A DNA stretch of 9,975 nt, taken from an archaeon (GTDB lineage Archaea; Nanobdellota; Nanobdellia; Woesearchaeales; JAHJEM01). The notes under the pieces are model-generated. The model saw only the letters and a list, made by a program, of their open reading frames with translations. It did no database searches and had not been told where the DNA came from. This document shows positions 1 through 4,918 of this stretch, piece by piece. The stretch is from NCBI GenBank assembly GCA_020057445.1, contig JAGVFV010000121.1, positions 1-9,975 on the forward strand, read 5' to 3'. Each line of letters opens with the position of its first letter. Position 1 is the first letter of the stretch. Made by a program: the position numbers and the translations under genes.

Positions 1-2
1 AA

Positions 3-53
3 AAGGACGGCCTCGTCGAACAGAAGAGAAAACGGTATTCTTTGAAGAGATAA
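3..53 (+). CDS. C-terminal end of an upstream gene, possibly winged-helix
   Basis: Reading from base 3 gives an open frame of 16 codons, KDGLVEQKRKRYSLKR, ending in TAA at 51-53. A glycine-leucine-valine turn followed by a basic stretch and a Tyr-Ser-Leu strand looks like the wing and last strand of a winged-helix DNA-binding domain. That resemblance is inference from a very short tail. The rest of the gene lies left of the window. A second frame (from base 2) is open to 187 but runs deep into the antisense of the TM2 gene, so I prefer the frame given here. Confidence 0.4.
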   Translation, partial: KDGLVEQKRKRYSLKR

Positions 54-103
54 CAGCCTGCCGAGCAGTTTCCATCTATGAAGTGCCCTCCTCAGAAACC
101 AGT

Positions 104-391
104 TTACTCCCATTCGACATTGGGCATCTTCTTCGTCGCTATCAGGATCCAGTCCACAAGCCACCAGATGAGCAGTCCGCCAAGCGTGAATAGCTTGAGC
201 AGTCCGCGTCCGACCTGTCCCATCATGAACCGGTCGACACCAAGCCAGCCAAGAACTATGGACATGATGAGAGTCAGAGGCCAGTTCAGCTTCGGATCCT
301 TGCCTCCTGGCTGCCTTGCCCCGCATTGGGGGCATGCTGTTGCCGTGTCGCTGATCTTCTTCCCGCATTCCCTGCAGTGTACCATGACCAT
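104..391 (-). CDS. Zinc-ribbon plus TM2-domain small membrane protein
   Basis: A 95-residue protein. Residues 4-25 form a zinc ribbon with paired cysteines, CxxC at 6-9 (CREC) and CxxC at 20-23 (CPQC). A short linker leads to a TM2 domain at about 37-86: two hydrophobic helices around the conserved GWLGVDRFMMG turn, containing the DRF motif, and a second helix rich in Leu and Trp. TM2 proteins sit in membranes and their biochemical role is generally unknown; the ribbon-TM2 combination is common in prokaryotes. The frame is open further upstream to a TTG at 448, but I chose ATG 391 because a TATA box at 413-420 (minus strand) is centred 25-26 bases before it and the ribbon starts right there. 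ATG 385 is an equally possible start two codons on. It is divergent from the gene at 576. Confidence 0.8.
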   Translation of the reverse strand: MVMVHCRECGKKISDTATACPQCGARQPGGKDPKLNWPLTLIMSIVLGWLGVDRFMMGQVGRGLLKLFTLGGLLIWWLVDWILIATKKMPNVEWE

Positions 392-412
392 GATATGATC
401 AGGACGATCCTC

Positions 413-420
413 TTTATAAA
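413..420 (-). promoter_or_regulatory. TATA box for the TM2 gene
   Basis: TTTATAAA reads the same on both strands. It is centred about 25 bases before ATG 391 on the minus strand, predicting a leaderless transcript. Confidence 0.7.
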
Positions 421-545
421 TTTTTGGCAGGTCACAAGGCAGGAGCAACTATTTGAGGTGCGTGTCCATTGGTGACTGTTCCCGCCTGAGAACAAGTGCC
501 AGGCAGCAGGATTTTCTTGAGATATCTGTAAACTATGGCTGGTCG

Positions 546-553
546 TCTATATT
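546..553 (+). promoter_or_regulatory. TATA-like box for the gene at 576
   Basis: TCTATATT is centred 26-27 bases before ATG 576. It is weaker than the other boxes in the window, but the spacing matches them and it supports 576 over the upstream TTG 453 as the start. Confidence 0.5.
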
Positions 554-575
554 GCCTAAAGTTATTGAAGTAAAC

Positions 576-1487
576 ATGACATATGCATCCAGTATATTGA
601 TAAACCTGCAGGGAATTCTCCCTGAAATGATTGATGAAGAGTATATAGGCCGCGTCGAAGCGATTATTGATTCTTTAGATAAACGAATAATCAGGCCGGA
701 TGCGTATTCTGCATTTCTATTGAATCTGGAAAAGCATGAGTTGACACTCAGCCTCCTTTCAGCTCCATTTTTCGGAAGTCCTCCACACCCTCTTGACCCT
801 TTGGGTCTTCTCGAAAATCTATTGAAGATGCCTGGACCTATTCTTAGCATTAAAGAGGAGTCTACATACATATCAACTGTTTCTTCGCATTTCCTCAAAT
901 CAGTGCGAAATGGTTATGGCCAGATATATTTGGTGACAGGATCGATGCATCCAGACATTTTCGGAAAAGATCTTTCCGAGGAGATATTGGAGAAGTTAGT
1001 TCAAGGTTCAAGAGTGAAAGTCATCGCCGGGCCACTTATCCTTGTTGACGAAAATGGGGACAATCCTGTGCTCGATTTACTAGGCACTGCAGGATTTGAA
1101 TTGGGAGTCAGCAAGGTCCCCTGGCAGACCAAGGGCGCTTTTTCGGAAAATGACTCATTCATGTATTTCCAAAGGTATGAGTCTGACGAATTCCATATGT
1201 TCGCTTATGAGTCGATGAATAATTCCACCTTCAACTATGTGAAACATGAGATCATCAGGAAGAAAGAGTGCATCTCTATGGTAACCTCTCGGGACCAGAT
1301 TGCAGGCCGCGTTCTTCCGCCAGGAGAATTTTGGAGCAAATTAGAAAGAGACCTGAAGAACCCGAGATTTGACGAAATGCCCCGCTCCATGCGGAATTTT
1401 TACCTGGTATCAACACTGGTGCGGCTCTATGATGCTGACAAAGTTGCTGTCGAATCTTTCTTACAGCATGAATCTGACCGTGCTTGA
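576..1487 (+). CDS. Unknown protein, possible PLD-like/TrmB-effector-like domain
   Basis: 303 residues from ATG 576. The same frame is open from TTG 453, but those 41 extra residues lie upstream of the predicted transcription start. I do not recognise the family. Residues 1-105 are mostly helical. Residues about 116-225 alternate a hydrophobic strand (IYLVTGSM, 117-124), a helix and a second strand (RVKVIAGPLIL, 146-156), then FHMFAYES (206-213). This strand-helix-strand layout recalls phospholipase-D-like folds such as the effector domain of TrmB regulators, but there is no HKD catalytic motif. The C-terminal part (225-303) is charged and helical. No signal peptide or membrane segment is seen. 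It stands alone, divergent from the TM2 gene and convergent with the tRNA. The fold suggestion is inference; that this is a real gene is well supported by its length and promoter. Confidence 0.65.
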   Translation: MTYASSILINLQGILPEMIDEEYIGRVEAIIDSLDKRIIRPDAYSAFLLNLEKHELTLSLLSAPFFGSPPHPLDPLGLLENLLKMPGPILSIKEESTYISTVSSHFLKSVRNGYGQIYLVTGSMHPDIFGKDLSEEILEKLVQGSRVKVIAGPLILVDENGDNPVLDLLGTAGFELGVSKVPWQTKGAFSENDSFMYFQRYESDEFHMFAYESMNNSTFNYVKHEIIRKKECISMVTSRDQIAGRVLPPGEFWSKLERDLKNPRFDEMPRSMRNFYLVSTLVRLYDADKVAVESFLQHESDRA

Positions 1488-1553
1488 CAATAGACGACCA
1501 ATGCACATGGTAAGAATTTCTAAGATGCGAAAAAGATTCGACGAGCTACCGGG

Positions 1554-1558
1554 AAAAA
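1554..1558 (-). terminator. Oligo-T stop after tRNA-Gly
   Basis: On the minus strand, TTTTT follows the tRNA 3' end by about ten bases. T-runs terminate archaeal RNA polymerase. No hairpin was sought or needed. Confidence 0.5.
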
Positions 1559-1587
1559 TGGGACTGATGCACCGGCCGGGATTCGAA

Positions 1588-1615
1588 ATTCCGAACGCTC
1601 AGTCCCAAAGCGTTT
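1588..1615 (-). other. tRNA intron 2, T-arm position 53/54 (28 nt)
   Basis: All parts of a strict BHB are present. The outer helix is TTTGA/TCGAA (5 bp, one G-T). Central helix TCCG/CGGA has 4 perfect pairs. The bulges are GG|A and AT|T. The intron helix AACGCT/AGCGTT has 6 bp. Cutting within the bulges joins CCGGG directly to TTCGAAT and restores a perfect T arm. Confidence 0.88.
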
Positions 1616-1630
1616 CCCGGATCAAAGGCT

Positions 1631-1657
1631 CTCTTTACAAGCAGATGCCTGCTCGCA
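1631..1657 (-). other. tRNA intron 1, position 37/38 (27 nt)
   Basis: The intron folds into an 8-bp hairpin, GCGAGCAG with CTGCTTGT (two G-T pairs), closed by loop GCAT. The central helix pairs exon bases C32 T33 T34 C35 with intron AAAG: three pairs and one C-A mismatch. The two 3-nt bulges are CA|T at the 5' site and AG|A at the 3' site. The outer helix is the anticodon stem. This is a slightly relaxed BHB. Confidence 0.88.
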
Positions 1658-1719
1658 TGGAAGGCCTCTATCCTAGCCATTAGACTACCGGTGCGTAATG
1701 GAATTGTGGCGAGGGTTCA

Positions 1720-1727
1720 TTTATAAA
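1720..1727 (-). promoter_or_regulatory. TATA box for tRNA-Gly
   Basis: TTTATAAA is centred 29-30 bases before the tRNA 5' end at 1694, placing transcription start a few bases upstream of the mature end. The 12-mer TCATTTATAAAA (1717-1728) recurs exactly at 2371-2382. Confidence 0.75.
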
Positions 1728-1781
1728 AGTGACGAAATGGGAAGGACAAAGCAAGCATAATATCCGACATGATTTATATTT

Positions 1782-1820
1782 ATCACTTAATAATGATAAA
1801 AATAGAAAGATTTTTATATT
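1782..1820 (+). promoter_or_regulatory. Extended promoter of small gene 1, shared with small gene 2
   Basis: The TATA box TTTATATT (1813-1820) is centred 25-26 bases before ATG 1842. Upstream lies a block reading ATCAC, then AATGAT, AAAAA and GAAAGATTT, which aligns closely with 2437-2476 ahead of the paralogue. The similarity goes beyond what TATA and BRE alone would require. A second TATA-like match (1773-1780) lies further upstream. Confidence 0.65.
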
Positions 1821-1841
1821 TGGGGGATCTTCATGTGTTTC

Positions 1842-2237
1842 ATGGCTGCTGAAATTATCCGTGGAGACGCATTTGTAGCATATGCCCAGGTCACTCTGAG
1901 GGAGAAAAAAAAAGCCATCTGGGATCAGTTGAAAGAGGAATCGTTTGGAGCTTGCGATACCTTGGGGATTCCCATCAAGATAAACTATAAGCTCTCAGGA
2001 GGTCCCGAACCAGATATCTGCGTCGTATTCCAACCGCGAACGACGCATCCTGGGGCAAACCCTGTTGTCTTAACAGGTACTGTGGACAGAGAAGACGAAC
2101 TCCTGCCGTTGTTCGACCGATTCGCGAAGCCCAAGAGCATGGAAGCATACCACGCGATTCTTGCAGAGCTCCAAGACATCCACACCCATTGGGATGAGTA
2201 TTGGAGAGAAGGATATCTGCCTCCGTCAACGGTTTGA
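1842..2237 (+). CDS. Small protein of unknown family, paralogue 1
   Basis: 131 residues from ATG 1842 (MAAEIIRGDAF). ATG 1833 adds three residues but would lie upstream of the transcription start predicted from the TATA box at 1813-1820; a GGGGGAT stretch before 1833 could act as a weak ribosome site, so 1833 remains possible. I do not recognise the family. The protein is soluble, with an N-terminal amphipathic helix (about 3-35), a middle of short strands, and a C-terminal helix ending in the signature LQDIHTHWDEYWREGYLP (about 110-127). It is clearly paralogous to the gene at 2500: the N-terminal helix, a GIP/GVP strand, an NPVV/TPIV strand and the C-terminal LQD-HWD-Y-GY-P motif occur in the same order. 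There is no signal peptide. It is divergent from tRNA-Gly. Confidence 0.75.
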   Translation: MAAEIIRGDAFVAYAQVTLREKKKAIWDQLKEESFGACDTLGIPIKINYKLSGGPEPDICVVFQPRTTHPGANPVVLTGTVDREDELLPLFDRFAKPKSMEAYHAILAELQDIHTHWDEYWREGYLPPSTV

Positions 2238-2312
2238 AATCTTGCTTGTGCTGTTTTCTTCGGCATGCCAAATACATGTCAAGTATCTGCTGCATATTTC
2301 TGAGTCATCTAT

Positions 2313-2348
2313 TGGCAGGCTTCAAAGTCAACACGAGACTTCCAGTGC
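2313..2348 (-). pseudogene. Decayed tRNA-Gly 5' half (relic)
   Basis: Read on the minus strand from 2348, the first 13 bases match the intact tRNA-Gly at 11 positions (GCACTGGAAGTCT against GCACCGGTAGTCT). After one missing base, the anticodon arm matches at 9 of 11 (GAAGCCTGCCA against GAGGCCTTCCA). The start lies at exactly the same distance from a TCATTTATAAAA box as in the intact gene. The D loop has lost GG, base 8 is A instead of the nearly invariant T, and I find no matching 3' acceptor strand or T arm downstream, so it cannot be a working tRNA. The aligned anticodon would read GCC. Confidence 0.5.
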
Positions 2349-2373
2349 AACATGCTTTGCGGGATCGGAATCA

Positions 2374-2381
2374 TTTATAAA
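2374..2381 (-). promoter_or_regulatory. Orphan TATA box, copy of the tRNA promoter
   Basis: TTTATAAA sits inside a 12-mer identical to the tRNA-Gly promoter (1717-1728). No intact gene lies at the right distance on either strand. It is best explained as the promoter of the decayed tRNA copy at 2348. The rest of 2238-2436 holds nothing else that I can recognise. Confidence 0.5.
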
Positions 2382-2436
2382 ATGCGTTGGCAGATGATTA
2401 TTTTCACTATGGCAAATAAATAGCCAATATCGAAAA

Positions 2437-2476
2437 ATCACCACTAAATGATGGTAAAAAGCGAAAGATTTAAATA
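2437..2476 (+). promoter_or_regulatory. Extended promoter of small gene 2
   Basis: The TATA box TTTAAATA (2469-2476) is centred 27 bases before ATG 2500. The upstream block (ATCAC, AATGAT, TAAAAA, GAAAGATTT) mirrors 1782-1820. Confidence 0.65.
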
Positions 2477-2499
2477 GCTGAAATGCTAGGGAATTGAGT

Positions 2500-2859
2500 A
2501 TGACATTACCAGAAAGGATCATGGGAGAAGAGGCACTGACAGTCTATATTAAAGAGACATTAGGTCCTGAAAAAGGGCGATTAGAAGGAGAGCTGGATAA
2601 AGAACTATTGCGAGAGACAGTCGGTAAAGGGGTGCCCTTGTATATCGACGGGATTGCCATACATGCGGGAAAGACTCTTCCGAGCACGACTCCCATCGTC
2701 GTCAATAATGATGACCCGCAGTCTCTCAATGATGCGTATTCTCGGTTTGCACCGGCAGTCTGGAGAAAATATCAGGCATTGCTTGGCCGGCTGCAGGACC
2801 TAAGCGATCATTGGGATAAATATACAGAACAAGGATATGTTCCTTCTTCGCCAGAATAA
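2500..2859 (+). CDS. Small protein of unknown family, paralogue 2
   Basis: 119 residues from ATG 2500. TTG 2494 is in frame, but the TATA box at 2469-2476 predicts a leaderless start at 2500. It is paralogous to the gene at 1842. The C-terminal motif is LQDLSDHWDKYTEQGYVP (about 98-115), and the N-terminal helix carries the same LTVY/FVAY and TLxxxK spacing. It is about 12 residues shorter in the middle. No signal peptide, membrane segment or catalytic motif is seen, and I do not recognise the family. It ends 20 bases from the stop codon of the RHS-core gene, which converges on it from the other strand. Whether the pair has anything to do with that toxin-like gene is open. Confidence 0.75.
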   Translation: MTLPERIMGEEALTVYIKETLGPEKGRLEGELDKELLRETVGKGVPLYIDGIAIHAGKTLPSTTPIVVNNDDPQSLNDAYSRFAPAVWRKYQALLGRLQDLSDHWDKYTEQGYVPSSPE

Positions 2860-2879
2860 TCCTTCTCCTGAACTGGCCT

Positions 2880-3914
2880 TCACTTGTATAAAACCTGACC
2901 ATTTTTCTTGACAATGGCAAGAGAACCCATCTGCATCTGCGCCTCTGTCTTTTGTGTCATTGTCTTTTCATCTTGAAAATCAGCTGATTCCAACGTTTGC
3001 ATAAATGAGTGCATAACTTCTTCGCCGCATGCAGCTCCGACGCAACCGCCGACGATTCCGCCTATTGCTCCACCCCATGGCCCGCCGGTGAGGAGGGTTC
3101 CTCCGGCTGCTCCGCACTTTGCTCCGATGCATACCCCTGCAAGCATGCCTCCTTGTCTCATGGTCTCTCCGATGACTGCATCTTCCCTTTGCCCTGCTGG
3201 CGCGCTTTCTGCGGCCCTTGCAATATCGCTTGCTGCAAATGCCACGATGATTGCTGGTCCTCCTCTCTTTGCTGCATTTTCAACACCTGCAGGAAGTCTT
3301 GAGAAAAATGCAGTATCTAGCGCTTTAAGGATTTTGGATCGTGTTCCTTTCGGTAGCAATGATAGATGTTTCGGTACTGTTATAGTCCTGCCGGAAATCG
3401 GATCCCGCAAGGGCAATCCTGTCAGCTTATCCATCAACAATACTCCTTCTTTGACAGATTTTCCCTCTTCAAAACCCATCTCTGTCGCAAGGTGGATCAG
3501 TTCTGTGGGTTTCATCTGTTTCCTGTTCTCGAGCAATTCCCGTGCAGGATTGACTGGTTTTGCTGCTTCTCCTTCAGGATCGATAAACCGGAGCGGATTT
3601 CCAGTCGCATAATCGTATGACGCAGGAGTAGTTTGCAATGGATCGATGGAGAGGAACCGTCCCGCCCTCTGGTCATAATACCTCGCACCGAAATACATGA
3701 GCCTGCCGTCGTCCTCTTTTCCTGTGAAGGTATACCTCTGCACGCTTCCATAATTGCTCTGCTTGGAAAGTGTCTTTCCGTACGGGTAGGTCTGCGTCTT
3801 GCTTTGGAAGACGCCTGTCTGGTCTGTCGTGAAGGAGATGGTACTGATGTGGTCCTGATAGTGATACGTCGTTCCTGATTGCGATCTTGATGCGACAAGC
3901 TTCTCTCCATACAC
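2880..3914 (-). CDS. RHS-core protein with glycine-zipper tip, toxin candidate
   Basis: 344 residues from GTG 3914, the only start codon in this frame. Residues 61-93 (YTFTGKE...RYYDQRAGRF...DPL) and 100-115 (YDYATGNPLRFIDPEG) are the conserved end of the RHS-repeat-associated core, including the DPxG-type motif where RHS proteins cleave off their C-terminal tip. The tip, 116-344, has a charged first half. At 255-297 it has a very Gly/Ala-rich hydrophobic hairpin with CxxxxC at 262/267 and again at 291/296, ending in a charged tail. A glycine zipper suggests membrane insertion or pore formation; that is inference. RHS proteins are usually over 1000 residues, so nearly the whole beta-cage is absent. 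The frame stays open and coding-like upstream to about 4040, where it meets a signal peptide in another frame. No same-strand immunity gene follows. Confidence 0.8.
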   Translation of the reverse strand: MYGEKLVASRSQSGTTYHYQDHISTISFTTDQTGVFQSKTQTYPYGKTLSKQSNYGSVQRYTFTGKEDDGRLMYFGARYYDQRAGRFLSIDPLQTTPASYDYATGNPLRFIDPEGEAAKPVNPARELLENRKQMKPTELIHLATEMGFEEGKSVKEGVLLMDKLTGLPLRDPISGRTITVPKHLSLLPKGTRSKILKALDTAFFSRLPAGVENAAKRGGPAIIVAFAASDIARAAESAPAGQREDAVIGETMRQGGMLAGVCIGAKCGAAGGTLLTGGPWGGAIGGIVGGCVGAACGEEVMHSFMQTLESADFQDEKTMTQKTEAQMQMGSLAIVKKNGQVLYK

Positions 3915-3928
3915 GTAGGTCGTCTCTC

Positions 3929-4105
3929 TTATCGTCGTGAGCGGCGCTGCAGGTGGTTGTGCACTCTGGGTTTGTATGACCTGCTGGTATGATCTGCCTG
4001 CTTTCGCATTTCTGATACCTGAATCGGCATCTTTGGTGATGATGACAATGCTGAGAGAATGATAAGTGGGATGGCAAGGAGTGCATAATAGTGCTGTTTT
4101 CTCAT
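3929..4105 (-). pseudogene. Signal-peptide 5' part of the RHS-core gene, out of frame
   Basis: ATG 4105, 29 bases after a TATA box, opens a 58-codon frame beginning MRKQHYYALLAIPLIILSAL: a typical signal peptide with basic N-terminus and hydrophobic core. After about residue 24 the translation becomes basic and stops at 3929. In the frame one base back the sequence reads on as protein-like (TKDADSGIRNAKAGRSYQQ) straight into the RHS core. A single-base indel near 4040, around a TCATCATCA repeat, would join them into one secreted protein of about 400 residues. It could be a true inactivating mutation, a sequencing or assembly error, or a recoding site. I see no classic slippery heptamer. Confidence 0.65.
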
Positions 4106-4129
4106 CTGCTGCTTTTTCCGTGTTTGCGT

Positions 4130-4139
4130 TATATAAATA
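4130..4139 (-). promoter_or_regulatory. TATA box for the RHS-core gene
   Basis: On the minus strand TATTTATATA is centred about 29 bases before ATG 4105. The box is nearly symmetrical and could also fire rightwards into the MITE-like element, with a start near 4160. Confidence 0.6.
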
Positions 4140-4143
4140 TTAC

Positions 4144-4151
4144 GGAAGAGA
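4144..4151. repeat. Left target-site duplication GGAAGAGA
   Basis: GGAAGAGA directly abuts the left terminal repeat and recurs at 4318-4325 directly after the right one. One further C upstream also matches, because the element itself ends in C. Confidence 0.7.
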
Positions 4152-4317
4152 GGTCGCATTGAAAACTTCCCTTCGGGAAGCCGGTAGCAGCTTCTCGCCA
4201 TCTGCGCTTCTCCACACACATCCGGTGCACCCCGAGGGGGCGTCCCCCGCACCTCATCGGATTTGGATTTTTGTCATGGCTCGACTTATGCTGCTACCGG
4301 AACTTTTCAATGCGACC
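4152..4317. mobile_element. MITE-like element, 166 bp
   Basis: Perfect 14-bp terminal inverted repeats, GGTCGCATTGAAAA at 4152-4165 and its complement at 4304-4317. A second pair, CCGGTAGCAGC (4181-4191) and GCTGCTACCGG (4290-4300), continues the repeat inward; the left arm has an extra small hairpin, CTTCCC-TTC-GGGAAG. The interior holds a GC-rich hairpin (GGGGG-CGT-CCCCC, 4236-4248) nested in GGTGC/GCACC. The element is flanked by the 8-bp direct repeat GGAAGAGA. It encodes nothing. The GG start of the ends and the 8-bp duplication fit families such as IS6 or ISL3, which is only a guess at the source transposase. It could alternatively be a three-way-junction RNA, but the flanking duplication argues for insertion. 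Confidence 0.72.
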
Positions 4318-4325
4318 GGAAGAGA
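4318..4325. repeat. Right target-site duplication GGAAGAGA
   Basis: Exact copy of 4144-4151. It ends a few bases before the TATA box of the acetyltransferase gene, so the insertion landed at the upstream edge of that promoter. Confidence 0.7.
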
Positions 4326-4330
4326 ATAGA

Positions 4331-4338
4331 TTTTTAAG
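4331..4338 (+). promoter_or_regulatory. TATA box for the acetyltransferase gene
   Basis: TTTTTAAG is centred 26-27 bases before ATG 4361. The BRE region overlaps the end of the right duplication. Confidence 0.65.
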
Positions 4339-4360
4339 GTAGATGCGTTTTTGGCCAGTC

Positions 4361-4918
4361 ATGAAGATCGTCACGAAGAGATTGGTGCTACGCGACCTGA
4401 GGAAGTCAGATGCCAGTTCTATTGTTGAATATGCGGGCAATCTGAATGTCACGCGACACCTGCTCGTCGTCCCTCATCCCTATTCGATAAAGGATGCGAA
4501 GAAGTTCATCACAGCATCTATGAAGTCTGCGAAAGTGAAGAAGAGGAAGGGCTACAGCTTGGGCATCACGCTCAAAGGGACCGACAAAGTGATCGGCGTG
4601 ATTTCCCTTTCAGATGTCGACTTGTTTCAGGGGACAGGGACGATTGGTTATTGCCTTGCGGAGGAGCATTGGCGCAAGGGATATATGACAGAGGCCCTGA
4701 CCGCCATGATTGATTTCGCCTTCAAGAAGCTTTCGCTCCGTCGCTTGGACGTGTGCGCGTTCACGGAGAATGAGGCGTCAAATGCCCTCATAAGGAAATT
4801 CGGCTTCACTCATGAAGGAACGATGCGCAAGAACGTGCGCTGCAAGGCCACGAAAAAGGTCCATGACGAGCACATATACGGCCTGCTTAAAGAGGAATGG
4901 CAGAGGAAGAAACCATGA
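4361..4918 (+). CDS. GNAT N-acetyltransferase, RimJ/RimL-like
   Basis: 185 residues from ATG 4361; ATG 4343 is in frame but lies upstream of the predicted transcription start. The protein should transfer acetyl from acetyl-CoA to an amino group. In the RimJ/RimL subfamily that is the N-terminus of ribosomal proteins; the true substrate here is unknown. The N-terminus (TKRLVLRDLRKSDA, 5-18) is typical of this subfamily. Motif A spans about 95-113 (IGYCLAEEHWRKGYMTEAL), with RKGYMT in the place of the acetyl-CoA-binding R/QxxGxG/A loop. Motif B follows with NEASNALIRKFGF (137-149) and the late D-YGLL--EW segment (169-180). Length is normal for the family. Its TGA overlaps the ATG of the next gene (ATGA), so the two are translationally coupled. 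Confidence 0.9.
   Translation: MKIVTKRLVLRDLRKSDASSIVEYAGNLNVTRHLLVVPHPYSIKDAKKFITASMKSAKVKKRKGYSLGITLKGTDKVIGVISLSDVDLFQGTGTIGYCLAEEHWRKGYMTEALTAMIDFAFKKLSLRRLDVCAFTENEASNALIRKFGFTHEGTMRKNVRCKATKKVHDEHIYGLLKEEWQRKKP

Larger units (their letters stand above)
1568..1694 (-). tRNA. tRNA-Gly(UCC) with two introns
   Basis: Removing two introns (1631-1657 and 1588-1615) leaves a 72-nt cloverleaf. The 7-bp acceptor is GCACCGG/CCGGTGC and the D arm contains GG at 18-19. The anticodon stem is GAGGC/GCCTT with loop CTTCCAA, where anticodon TCC reads glycine GGA and, by wobble, GGG. The variable loop is TGAT and the T arm is CCGGG-TTCGAAT-CCCGG. The discriminator is A and no CCA is encoded. Intron 1 is at the canonical 37/38 position; intron 2 splits the T arm at 53/54. 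Both junctions fold as bulge-helix-bulge motifs, the substrate of archaeal tRNA endonuclease. A TATA box sits 30 bases upstream and a T-run follows the 3' end. All stems were checked base by base. Confidence 0.93.

Noticed and set aside
2..187. Open frame from the window edge to 187 on the plus strand
   Set aside because: Its second half is antisense to the well-supported TM2 gene. The shorter frame ending at 53 looks more protein-like.
1975..2295. Minus-strand open frames opposite small gene 1
   Set aside because: They lie downstream of the orphan TATA, but at the wrong spacing and with a long leader. Two overlapping frames are open only because the opposite strand is coding.
2242..2348. 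A split-tRNA 5' half gene (Nanoarchaeum-style) with anticodon GCC
   Set aside because: The D loop lacks GG, base 8 is A, and no GC-rich trans-pairing tail or matching 3' half is visible. Decay of a duplicated tRNA explains it better.
3088..3612. Long plus-strand open frame opposite the RHS gene
   Set aside because: Antisense shadow of the RHS-core gene. Its proline, serine and alanine richness mirrors the glycine and alanine codons on the other strand, and it has no promoter.
3929..4105. Programmed -1 frameshift joining signal peptide and RHS core
   Set aside because: The direction is right, but there is no X-XXY-YYZ heptamer near the needed position and no obvious downstream stimulatory structure. 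A simple indel at the TCATCATCA repeat is simpler.
4152..4317. Structured non-coding RNA with a three-way junction transcribed from the TATA at 4130-4139
   Set aside because: The fold is convincing and a rightward TATA exists, but perfect terminal repeats abutted by an 8-bp direct duplication are the mark of an insertion. It does not match SRP RNA or RNase P RNA landmarks that I know.
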